From: Plutella xylostella
Lineage: Eukaryota; Arthropoda; Insecta; Lepidoptera; Plutellidae
NCBI RefSeq assembly: GCF_932276165.1
Contig: NC_063993.1
Span: 1,808,001 to 1,872,000 of the forward strand
DNA length: 64,000 nt
Direction: 5' to 3'
The position numbers were made by a program, and so were the translations under genes. Shown here piece by piece: positions 34,546-45,520 of this stretch. The notes below the pieces were generated by a model. That model did not search any database. It had not been told where the DNA came from and saw nothing but the letters and a program-made list of their open reading frames with translations. Positions within the stretch are counted from its first letter, which is position 1. Each line of letters opens with the position of its first letter.

Positions 34546-35829
34546 TACACTTCTGTTGAGCTCTGCAACTGTCCGCGTTCCACTGGCAAGCCTCGGGCGG
34601 ATCGTGGCTAATTCCTCGCAGTATTGTAATTATATCTATTCAAGTAAAGACGTATGGGATACACTATCAATCACCGGACTATTGGGTGGTAATTGTTCCG
34701 TGTTTGTGCACGGATCTCCGACCCGTATGCCAAGCGTAAAAGGTCTTGGCTCTAGCAACATGTGATGTTTTCATCGCTGACCCAACATTGACCGGTGAAT
34801 CTGTTAAGTATCATCGTAGACTCTTGGATGATTGCGACGTCAAAACATGACGTTTTCATAAACATTTGACATTTAAATTGATGAGATCCAGCGATGAGCC
34901 TACGGTAAATTTCAGTATCACCTAGCTGAATGCATCACCTCTAAATAAATTTATTTCTCCCGACAGTGTTTCTACAAAGCACATCATTCATCGCTGCACA
35001 ATAAAGCCGTTTCGACTACAGCGTTCCCTCTCGGGCATCGATGCACTACTCGTACACACTCAGTATCGCTTTACCGATGCAAGGCATGAATAATATTCAT
35101 TGAATGTCCTCACCTAGTGGCGGGTGGAAGAAGGTTGAATAGTCAAAGAACACCTACTGGTTACGAACACATAATATAAATCATGAAACACATACAGGGT
35201 GTTGGAAAAATAGTGCAGTAAGCAAAAAGAGGTAACCTAGGAATTCAATCGAAACAATTTACTTTTCTATGGCAGTTAAAAATATGATAAATTTTCCTAT
35301 TTTTTTTTATAACTTTATTTTATTTTATCAATTTCCAAAAGTACTGTGTCCTTGAGTCACCCCCTTACAGCTTACTGTTCAATTTTTGCATCACTCTGTA
35401 TATTTGTTGACAAACGTAAATCTAGTGTCGCCACGACCGCGGGCGGCGGCGGCGGTGGCGGCGGCGGGGGCGGGCGGCGCCCACACCGCATTGTGAACAT
35501 TATTCCACGGCTGGTTAAAAGCTGCTGACTCATTCTGCTAAATTAACTTTACGCTCACGATTTGTATAGGTATAACTAGAGGCGGTTTTTTTAGAAAGAT
35601 AGCACCTTGGTAACTTAGTTGGGTCGGGACCAGTGCGCTGTACGAAGAAGACTCAAGTTCTACTTTATTAGTAGAGTTTTTATATATCGATTGGAATTGG
35701 TCAGCCAGTTTACTCACGTTAACTTGACCGAAACGGCTTAAATTTTGCAGACACGCTATAAGATTAGATCAAATATTCTTAATAGATATAACCATATTTC
35801 AGGTATGGCTAGTTATCTATCTATCGTAT
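34546..35829. other. Intronic stretch with a GGC tract, otherwise no feature
   Basis: No gene supported. A GGC-rich tract occupies 35438-35481. Confidence 0.45.
35438..35481. repeat. GGC/GGGCGG tract
   Basis: A 44-bp run of GGC with GGGGGC interruptions in an AT-rich intron. It has G-quadruplex potential on the + strand. Confidence 0.7.
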
Positions 35830-36008
35830 TTGTGTAGATATTTATCAGCTATTTGATACGCATATTACAGGATCTGCCTAATTTGAGGTCGGATGGCCGT
35901 GTGTGAGATGTCCCCTTATATTATTATATCACATTCCCGAGGCGGGATTCGAACCTGCGAACCACTTTTCCGAAGGTTCTTTACCATTTCAGCTATCGTC
36001 TTCACGTA
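35830..36008 (-). mobile_element. tRNA-derived SINE, near full length
   Basis: Read on the minus strand, a tRNA-like head (A-box TAGCTGAAATGGTAAAGAA, B-box GGTTCGAATCC; about 36008 to 35932) is followed by the body with GGGGACATCTCACACACGGC and CATCCGACC. This body is the one seen at 11637-11715 and 22058-22110. It is the only copy in the window whose tRNA head precedes the body in the same orientation. Confidence 0.75.
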
Positions 36009-36322
36009 AAAACAGATAGGTATTCAATAAAAAAAGATGGACCTTGCACACTTAAAGTTAAAAATAGCAAACCAATTTAATATAGAGCCAACTAAATATT
36101 TCAAGATAACCCCTAATGGAACAGCGAGCGCGACACGAGGCTGCTACGAATACAAACACACCGAACTAAAATATACATGAATACGTATTGGATCCAACTG
36201 TGGAATTTAATTACATTTAAAACAGTCATAAGAATACTAAGGTGGATGAAATAAAAGTGTTCGGTTCAAATTCTATCAACAGAAAAAGTTAAATGTTTGG
36301 TCTTCGCTAGCGTTCACTCTTA

Positions 36323-36462
36323 TGGTCACCCCACATATAACGGTAACGAATCGCCTCTTTATCTCCTGTCAACCAGTAGAAGGTGAGCTCGCGAACGCCT
36401 TCGCGCCAGACGTTCACAATCCCCACGATCCCTTTACGTTACGGTTATATGTGCGGTGACCA
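36323..36462. mobile_element. 140-bp MITE with TTA target duplication
   Basis: Inverted repeats at 36323-36348 and 36437-36462 begin TGGTCACC and share ACATATAAC; two mismatches in 26 bp. TTA flanks both ends (36320-36322 and 36463-36465), the duplication expected for PIF/Harbinger-type transposition. The interior is GC-richer than its flanks and has no coding content. Confidence 0.7.
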
Positions 36463-36879
36463 TTAGAATAAAAAAAGTTATCTTTGACGTTTCTCACGTA
36501 TGTTAATTTTAAAGTCAAATTCCAGATCATGGTACAAAGACCAGAGCCCTATTGCGAAGTCAAAACGAAATAACATTTACGATTCGCGATACGTACACAG
36601 GGTCTGAAACAGTCTCCCGGATTTAAATACGGAATCCGCGACATCGCGATTACACAAAAGGTCTTTCGAGGTTAAAATTGAGTGAGGCCAGAATGGCCGG
36701 GAAAATAAAGGGGAAGCGGAACAGACGTAATCGGATTACAAGAAGAATCCGTTCAGAGAACCAATACATGGCGATAATAACAGCCTCCCCAAAAGTACTA
36801 AAAGCACGCTAAATACGAAACGATTTATTTTTGGGGCCCTTTGAGGTTCAACTGGCTTCTGAGCGGTAGACTGATACAA

Positions 36880-36985
36880 AAATATTTTTGTAGTTATGGT
36901 GCAGACGACTGAATGGTTTAGTATTCTGAGAGTCAAGCGTCGGTGGGTCTGGGTTCGATCCCAGGCCGTGGCAAATATTTGTTCA
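36880..36985 (+). mobile_element. tRNA-derived SINE head
   Basis: An A-box-like TGAATGGTTTAGT (about 36908) and a B-box GGGTTCGATCCCA (about 36952) are spaced as in a tRNA and followed by an AT-rich segment. No cloverleaf with good stems was found, so this is a SINE fragment. Confidence 0.55.
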
Positions 36986-37415
36986 CTCGTGATGAGTGTA
37001 GCCAATTTAATGATGACATGCCTGTTAAAGCGTGAGTGTACTGAGTACCTCATACTGAATGAATTTACCTACATACCTATGTACCTATGTAGTTATATCG
37101 AATTACTTTAAGTCAATTCATGATTGTATTAATAAACTTATTATCAGTAATTTATATCAATTGAACATAATCCTTGAAAATCACGTCCCAAGGTTACCGT
37201 TGAAACTAATCAAGTCTATTATTGAAAAGTCACTTGCAGGTTAATTGGATCTCTGATCTCAGCGAATTAACGTACAAAAAGAGAAATAGAAGCTCGTTCA
37301 TTAAAATATTGCAAAAGTCGGCATCAGCAAGGTCTGTTCAAAGTGAAATGTGATTTGTCGCGGCACCGGGTTATAGATCAGCCGTGTTACTCTTCAAACT
37401 TTTTTAATAATCATA

Positions 37416-37628
37416 CACTCACGAGCAATGAAAAAGTTCCACTTACAAAATTCCGACACCAAATAACCTTATTTTTTAATAAAAATTACATAAAAACTGA
37501 ACAAAATATTTACGTATTGAGATGGTTATCATTCGTGCGTAATGTACTTCAAGCGTCACTAATCTTTTTCCGTTTAAGAGTAATTTGGTGCTATTACCAT
37601 TCGAACTTTTTCATTGCACTGTTAGGGA
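37416..37628. mobile_element. Probable mariner-like MITE
   Basis: The ends are imperfect inverted repeats. GCAATGAAAAAGTTC near 37424-37438 mirrors GAACTTTTTCATTGC near 37603-37617. Further in, ACACCAAAT mirrors ATTTGGTGCT with gaps. Candidate TA duplications lie at both ends. The frame spanning it (37343-37660) is a by-product and not a gene. Confidence 0.5.
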
Positions 37629-40600
37629 TATTAGGAATCAAGAAACGATTAAAGTTTTGAACACACGTGACAAATTTGCGGATACTGTGATTATTACATC
37701 AATATAATGAGATCATAATACATTTGACCAAATATCCATCATTATTAACATAATGGCAATATGTAACAGGTATTTGTATCTTACAAAATCTAACAGGAAG
37801 AAATAACTACATATTTCTAGTTTATGTGTAATCTTCATCCAAGTTGTTAATTTGATCTTTATAACATGCCATTTCGTCATTTTATGTTTCATTTTCTCAA
37901 AGCTCGTTTCAAATGTACCGTAATCTGGTGATTGTAGTGATATGTCCAGCGCATGCAGCGTCGCCGGGACCGGAAATAGCTTTCAGGAGTAAGCCGCCCG
38001 GCGGAAAGGCTCCGTCTCAGTGTAATCTTGTTTTTATAGTCTCGTTTCTGGATATTTGAACATATTGTATCTCTATTAGGGCCGGGACTGTTGTTATAAG
38101 AAATGGTATTCCGACTTGAAAATATATTGATAGCGTTCTACGAGAGGGCGGCTTGTTTTTCTGCTATTTGACGGTATTGGAGGACTCGAGATGAAAGGAA
38201 GAGTTGAAAGGGTGCCTGTAACTATATTGTTTATTGGCTTTTGCGCGAACGATTTCGAGACAATCGCGTCGTAACTTAGCCCAAACAAACAACAGAGCGG
38301 CGTCGCTGCCTCGCCCTTTCAGGAGTAAAGACAAGGATCTTTTTCAGATCACAGAGATTGAGCATTCAACAACAGCAGATACTGTCGAGCTCATTATCAA
38401 AGATTTTTAATCAAAATATTCACAGTCAAAGTGCTTTCGAGAGCGTTCAGAGCGCGTTCAAACAGCGACCCCTAAACGCTGGTCAAGCCGGCCGAAGGGG
38501 CGGAAATGGCTTACCGATGACGGCCCACTATCCGGGGGAATTTAACCAGCCATTTCTCCCCCCCCCCCCCCCCTCCTCCCCTCACCTCCCACTACCGAGC
38601 TGGCCCCCCTTCCCGCCGAAACTGTGAAATGAGAGATTACTCCGACGCTCACCAGGTGGCAGCACGGGCATTAACCGAATTTCATTTTTACAGGATTATT
38701 TCGGGTTAGAATAAAACGGTATTAAAATTTATTCCAATATTAATTAGGGACTGACGAAAGCTGCACGAGTATAATGAAATATTGTTGCAGAGCTTATGGA
38801 TTTAAGCAGGCTTTTAAAAATAATTTTTATTATTTCCCTCTGATGTGATGGCCTTTGTTAATTTTTAAGTAAGTAATTTCATTCATTGCACTGGAAATGC
38901 ATTGTATTTCATTCATTGCATTGTACTGGAACCTCCTCGGGTGAAATATCCTACCTATTATTACCTATATTAAAAACTTTCGGCGCATCCTAAGCAGCGA
39001 CTCATAGTGATCCTGATGGTGATGTCAGACCAATCATTTCGCCATGGTGTCAAACCCTATTCCAGCTCTTGTGTTGGTCACCGACACGATACGAAGGATT
39101 TAGAATTGTAACATTGTGGGAGTAACACAGCTGCAAGTGCTTAGGATTCATAGTGAGTGTTCGAACGCCATTTTTAAATAGCATAATTGAACTGTAAAGA
39201 CGTAAGTACGTAATTGCGCTAGAAGCGTGGGTCTAGTCTAGACTTGTAATGAGTGGGAACAGAACATTCTTGAACATGTACCCATGTATATAATTATTAT
39301 AATCGATATGACACTTATACAGAGTCAAGTGTCGGTAAAATACCTTCGAGTAGGTATTACACTCTAGGACAGTATAGTTGTTGCCACCCCACAACTAACT
39401 ATTACTATTACTCGACTTATATTTATCTACTTACTACTACTAAGACCAAAGTATTTCCGTTACAATACATAATGTAGAATATTCATCAAATTGAAATTTC
39501 CTACACACATTTCATATCAGCATATTATGTTTGTTCTTCCTCATACATGTACTGCCTACATATTGTACATTCATTCAGACATTCGGGCCATACGCTACCT
39601 TTTCAGGTAACCCCGACAAAGAAAATACCCGGAGCGTCTACGTATTACACTATTTTGTAGAACACAGCGCGCGCGATGTCTCAAAACCGCGCCATTGCCA
39701 GTTATGTTATGCCGAGAACGTGCGGAGAATGAAAATTTTATTTTATTATTTGCTCTTAAGAATCCACGGACCTTTCCGCTGGTCCTGGCTTAATCTACTT
39801 TGGCGGACACTTATTTAATACCAGCGCTGCCCGTGACTTATGCCGAGAATACATACGCTATCTGTATCCTTTTTCAGACAAGTACGAATACGTCCATTTA
39901 TAGTTTTTACATTAAAAATACATTCAGAAGGCAGATTTTAGATTGTATTTGCTTAGCGCACTTCAAAAACTCTTTTCCACAAAAATAATAACTTACATGT
40001 GCTAACAAGAGTGTATGTTTATACAAAAATAATTACTTGCCCGGTTTGAATTTGAACTCGTAAGTAAACAGTACAATAAATGGTCTCATAGGTACTTTTA
40101 TGGCGTCTAAGTATCTTAAACAAGGCTGTACTAGTTTCAATTAATTGCTCATAAATCACATAATTGTTGTGTATTTTCTATGTTAACACCTTTGTGTATC
40201 ATAGGTAAACATAAAACTTGTGCATAAATATGTTACGAATGAACAAGCAGGACTCCAAGTGACTATGCTATGTCCCGAACAAACAGAGCAATTCGTCTAA
40301 AACTCTTGGAACAGACGCGGCAAGTTAAGAACGGGCGAAATTGCTCGACATTTAAATCCACTCGAGTCCATCGGTCAAACGAGAAGACAGCCGAGTTTCA
40401 TAACTGCTCCATCCAATTTAAGTCTCGCCGAGACGAAATGAACAATGAAAACATTCGAGCATCGCCGCCACCGCTGCCGCCGCTGTACAAAGCGCATTAT
40501 GTTGCGCCATAAACCGTAAAATAACTGTGACAGCGCAAGAACGATGCACACACCGCCATCTCCAAATACTCCAGAAGAATTGAAACTAATTAATTGAGTA

Positions 40601-42355
40601 GGTACTTTTTGTTTTAAGATTACGAAATTAGCACCGAATAAGTCTAAAGTATGCTGCTGCAAACTTCTCAATTCCTTGTAAGCCCAATTTGACTAAAGTT
40701 TATCACAAAAAGTGCTAGTGTAACGGCCTCAAAAAATTTAAAATGTATGGCCCCGTAAGAACGGTGGGCAGGACTTTCTGGACAGAAGATATTTTGCGAG
40801 GTATTTCTTATACGATGGAGCTTCTGGAGCATTCGCAGACGGGATATGTTTATTTATACTACGAGCATCCGGGCAGGTTGGGATCACAATAAAAATATTA
40901 TAAGCGGACGCTCCTATGAGCTATAGCGGTGCTAGGGGTCGGAGCGAATTGTGAGATTCCAAGCTTACGGAGCTTATTTTACGCTTTGTTATTGTTGAAA
41001 ACAGTCCGAAAATCTCGGTCAACGTGAGTACTTTTACTGTTAACTAGAGGTAGAAGCTAATTATACCGCCATCTTGAGTGACATAATTATCATGATAATA
41101 TTTTGTTCTCTTTGTAAAAGTGCTCAGCTTTTGTAGATGTGTAACAATGTAAGCGGTAAGCGAATACGTTGAGGGTTGGGCCTCCACTAAAGTATGCACC
41201 GCAGAGGTGGCCACACGCTTGTGGTCAATGGAAATAATATAAAAGACGTACCTACAGCGGCATTCCGCTGAGGTCAGGAAAGGCGCTCACTTCACAGACA
41301 CTCGCTATTTCTATACATTATACTTAAATTATATCTTAGCTCTGACACAATAACTTTTTGTAAGTATATAGTATTTTTTTATTCATTCTACGGTTAATGT
41401 TTTTGTACTTTAAATAAATTGTCAAAGAGAGGCTTACAATTTTAAGTAACTAACTGCTAACTGGGTCCCTACTTACAGTTATTACATTTTAAAACTTCGC
41501 AAGTAAAGTTTTGACGCGAATTTTCTTATTTCACTAACCTCTTGCCCGCCACTCTCGCCTCCGGTCCGACTTAATACTTGCCGAGAAACGTCTCACTGTA
41601 GACATTTTCGGGTGCAAATGAAGCAAAAACCATCTAAATCTCAATTACGAAGGAGAGGCTGGACGAGGCTTTTTGCTGAGGAGCGCTGATTGTGCGACCC
41701 GAGGCCAAATTACACCCGCAGCCATATTTTTATTTTTTTATAATCATACTTAAATTATGAGGAGAAAAGTTCTGTGGCTTTTTAGGCTTCTGCGGCCAGA
41801 AATGACCTCAATCAAATTACACGTACAGTTTTACCTTACACGTGCCGCGCTGGATGATTATAAGAATTAACTATTTTATCTTTTTGTGGTGTAAATTTTA
41901 TAAAAAGTTTTCCTGGAACAAGAATTAATAAAGAGCGGGAGTTTATCATTTATATTTCATATCAGTCACCAGACACTTTAGAGCAAGGTGTCGGATCTCA
42001 TTGTGGCCTTCAAACTATTCTCCATAGAAAACTCACAGTATTTCCGTTGCATCAAACAAAAATACAAAAGTACAAAACCGACAAGACAAAAAGTTTGTTG
42101 TATAACAAGTGCTTTAGATAAGTTTTTGTCGAACAATACAGTATCCATAGTCTAAAACTGTAATTGAATCCAATTTAACACTGTGTATGTATTTTTATTA
42201 TATTTATATATTGTATGTATGTTATATAATATATATGTATTATTATATATGTATTATTATGTAATATAGTATGTACCTACCTCTGTTTAAGTATATTTGT
42301 AATATTTTAGTTAGTGTATAGTATATTAAATAATCTACATTCCTTTTTAACATGT
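37629..42355. other. Intronic stretch, mostly unique-looking sequence
   Basis: No exon supported. It contains a C16 homopolymer (38558-38573), a near-duplicate TTTCATTCATTGCA pair (about 38877-38925) and a block at 39062-39095 resembling bases 33-65. AT-rich TATGTATTATT repeats occupy about 42190-42265. Confidence 0.45.
38558..38573. repeat. C16 homopolymer
   Basis: Sixteen consecutive C residues followed by C/T-rich sequence to about 38620. The proline-rich frame across it is an artefact. Confidence 0.75.
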
Positions 42356-42524
42356 ACACTGCACCCAATCTTAATCTCTGTTTCCCTCCATCCAAAGGTT
42401 GTCTGGCAGAGATCGCTTTTAGTGATAAGACCGCCTTTTGTACCCTAATTAAGTTACATTTTGTTAATTTTATTATTCTGTTTTGGTGTACAAATAAAGT
42501 GTATTCTATCTATCTATCTATCTA
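42356..42524 (+). mobile_element. 3' end of a LINE with TATC tail
   Basis: TCTGGCAGAGATCGCTTTTA, GTGATAAGACCGCC and TTGTACC precede a T-rich stretch, GTACAAATAAAG (polyadenylation-like) and a CTAT microsatellite tail. This terminus (GAGATCGCTTTTAGCGATAA-type) is one of the commonest lepidopteran LINE ends. No reverse transcriptase sequence remains. Confidence 0.7.
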
Positions 42525-45335
42525 AGTAATTAATTACTTTGTACGCTCTAAAACCCTTTCGATCGTTATTATTTATCGTCAGCGACCACCGATTATAATT
42601 ATATTCGGTGTAGAAGTAGGACCCGGCTGCCGATGCCGGGCCAGGGGGGGTCACGCTATATGACGAAAAACTAAGTTTCGGTGCGCTGCTGCGGGAGCCT
42701 CGACTCTATCTCGTTGTGTTAAACGTGCCGATTGCACGACAGCTCGCGTTCGTTTGCTTTTCGTCAGTATAGAGTAACCCCCAGGGTCGGGGTGGAAACT
42801 ACCCGCAACAGATCTCTGCTCGTTACCAACACATTCATTTACCAAACTAAATACACTATTAGGTACTACAGTTGTTGTAATATAAAATTGGTTATTACAT
42901 TTTACAGCCTACTTTAGGGAGATTTACTTAAATAAGTAGTTATCTAGTTTATTAACACTGATTCTATATAGTACCTACTTATCACATTATAATTGAGGAT
43001 TAATGCTGTAGTCTGAAGAACATAGGGTAATAAATTAAATGCATCCAACCCGTTTTAAAACTAATTATGCATAGCACATAGTAAGCTAAACTATTTAGTT
43101 AGGTTAGGTAGTTACTACCGTATAATCGCACCGACGCAAATAAAAACGACATCAACTCAAACGGATGAGTGTTTGTTTTTAGGACGGTCGGTGGTCGATA
43201 CATTATGCATTTTGGTGGCTCGTGGGCAAATATATAAACTACATGGAATTCATAGTTTCCGCTATTCGCCATAAAGTGACATTGATGGCAGCGCGGCGGC
43301 GGCGGCGGCGGCGGCGGCAGCAGGGCGGGCGGCGGTGGCGGCGGCGGCGGTGGCAGCGGGGCGGGCGGCGGCGGCGGCGGCGCGGGATACAGTTTGATCC
43401 CCTCATGTCGGGCCAACGTATTCTGTTTACGATTTTCTTCGGTTTTATTGCGAACAGATAAATCCGCAATATTACAAAATATGGTTAAACTTTTTTCATA
43501 GTGCCGGCTTATGTTGCGACCCTTCCTATGAAGACATGAAACCTTTTCGTTTTATTACATACTAGCTGGCTTCAGCCGGGTACTTCAGTGTATTTTTTGT
43601 ATACGCGCGGATTGTACAGCATTTTAAAGTTCCCTCTTAAATAGTTTTGAGATTCAGCGCACTACATGCCTCGTTTAAGTGCGCCGCCGGAACACAGCAA
43701 ATTGGGTCAAACCCAGTTATTTCAGCGCCGAAGTATTTGAACTTTTATTTTTCCCATGTTGGAAAAGTCAACGGAAATTTTGTATTTTGTAGACAAGCCG
43801 ACTTCACTGAATGATTTATAAAAATACATAGACGGATGGCTAAACCGCACCACACAGTAATGGCCCCTTTGGGGACGGAACCATAAAAATGGCACATAAA
43901 GTTTTTCACTGAGGCGTTTCTAAACGAATTTAGAAGAAAGTTTTCGCGAAGACGTTTAGACGATCGAAACTTTTTTTATTCATTCAAAGGAGATTGGTGC
44001 TTCACCCGCCGCGGCCTGGGCGCACTCTTTTTTTGTAGCGAAAGATTAATTTCGCTCCACACCTACATAAATTGACGCCGGCTTATTTAAGCTTGGGCCA
44101 ATTAATTATGTTCGGCTCGCCATGATCCCCTCATTACATTGATTGATTGTTAATTAATTATTTATTCAGCTTCAATCAACGTTTTTGGGAAATTCTACAA
44201 AGTGTACATTCAACTTTTTGTAAAGATCGATAGATCGTTGTTACGGTCTGATCACATTGTTCTGCTTGTTTACATAATGTAGAAACATTTGTTTGCGGTG
44301 TCTCGTAACATAAGTTAAAACATTTAGCCCTAAGCTCGGATCGCCAGTGAAATGTGAAGCCGACACAGATACGGCACGCATGCGTTTGGACCGTAGCGGA
44401 TCTCATACTCACACACAATTATAAATACTCCACGTAAAAGCCCGTTTGTTGGTTGGTGGGCCTAGATGAGAAGGTGTTGCGATATTATCAACTTTACACA
44501 TATGCAGTGTTATAGTACATAATATATCATCATAAATATAAAAAAATATAGCTCAAACTGCCTGGGACCAGAATACCTACTCCCTAATAAACATAAAAAC
44601 ACCAAAAATATTTGATGAGTTCTCAATGGAAATCGAATTTTAAAGTTTTAAGTTTAAAGCCTTAAAGTTTTTTTTTTATTTGAGCTTAAAAAACTATGCT
44701 TAGGACATTATGCGTGTGTAAAACTCCTTATGTTTTGTGTACCTAAGTATAAATTTTATCTGAGTTTTGAGTATTTCTGTCGCAGGCATATTCATTATGA
44801 CTACAACAAGTTGAAGAGATGGGACAGAGACAAATGTCCGCAAATAATTACGTAAATTAATTAGTTATGAGAAGTCGAGAAAGTTTCTGAATAACTTAAA
44901 TAATAGATGGTAGTGTTTAAAGAGCCTTGACGAAGGGTGAGCTTATATACTTAGGCACCCCAATTTTGTAGTTCAAAGTTAGTTTCGACTCGGAGCTTTA
45001 TATTAAGGCTTTGTCTGTTGTAACAATTTGAAGGTTTCGTTACATTTGTAGGAGCCCATTAGTTTTATTGAAAATATCTCTCAATATACTTATTTAATAG
45101 GTACTTATTCTAAGTTCGTTAACTTATAAAAGAGTTTTTCAGAAGTCATCTGAAACTGTCAACGGAACCAGAATATCTGAATAATATTATCGCATAGACC
45201 TACTACCTCTAGACTGGCAATCGCCGTGTGCACTATTCTCTTTCTCACTCAAACCATAGATGTTGCCGACAAAAAAATTAAACCTAAATATGGGGAAATT
45301 TAACTTATCATAATAACAAAAACAAAACTTGAGTA
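42525..45335. other. Intronic stretch with a GGC tract, otherwise no feature
   Basis: No gene supported. The 105-residue proline-rich and arginine-rich frames at 43099-43469 exist only because of the GGC tract they span. Confidence 0.45.
43291..43386. repeat. 96-bp GGC tract
   Basis: Nearly pure GGC with AGCAGGGCGGGC-type interruptions. GC content is extreme for this window. It has strong G-quadruplex potential on the + strand and all six frames stay open across it. Confidence 0.85.
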
Positions 45336-45520
45336 TATCGTCGGTTGATAGGAAAAAGACACTAAAGGCTAATTTTTCAATAGCCAGATAAAAGTTTTGC
45401 TGGGAAATAATTTTGATGCTGTTGCGTCTCAATGTTTCTCAATGTTTGTATTACCCAGATAACATTTATCTGAATATTGAAAAATCTGCCTTAGTGAGTT
45501 TTTCCTGTCAACCGACGATA
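45336..45520. mobile_element. 185-bp foldback MITE
   Basis: The ends, TATCGTCGGTTGATAGGAAA and TTTCCTGTCAACCGACGATA, are inverted repeats. Pairing continues for about 60 bp on each side with scattered mismatches (ACTAA, TTTTTCAATA and CAGATAAA words mirrored). TA flanks both sides (45334-45335 and 45521-45522). The element is non-coding. Confidence 0.7.

Noticed and set aside
43099..43469. Proline-rich and arginine-rich frames of up to 105 residues
   Set aside because: All depend on the GGC tract at 43291-43386, which leaves every frame open.
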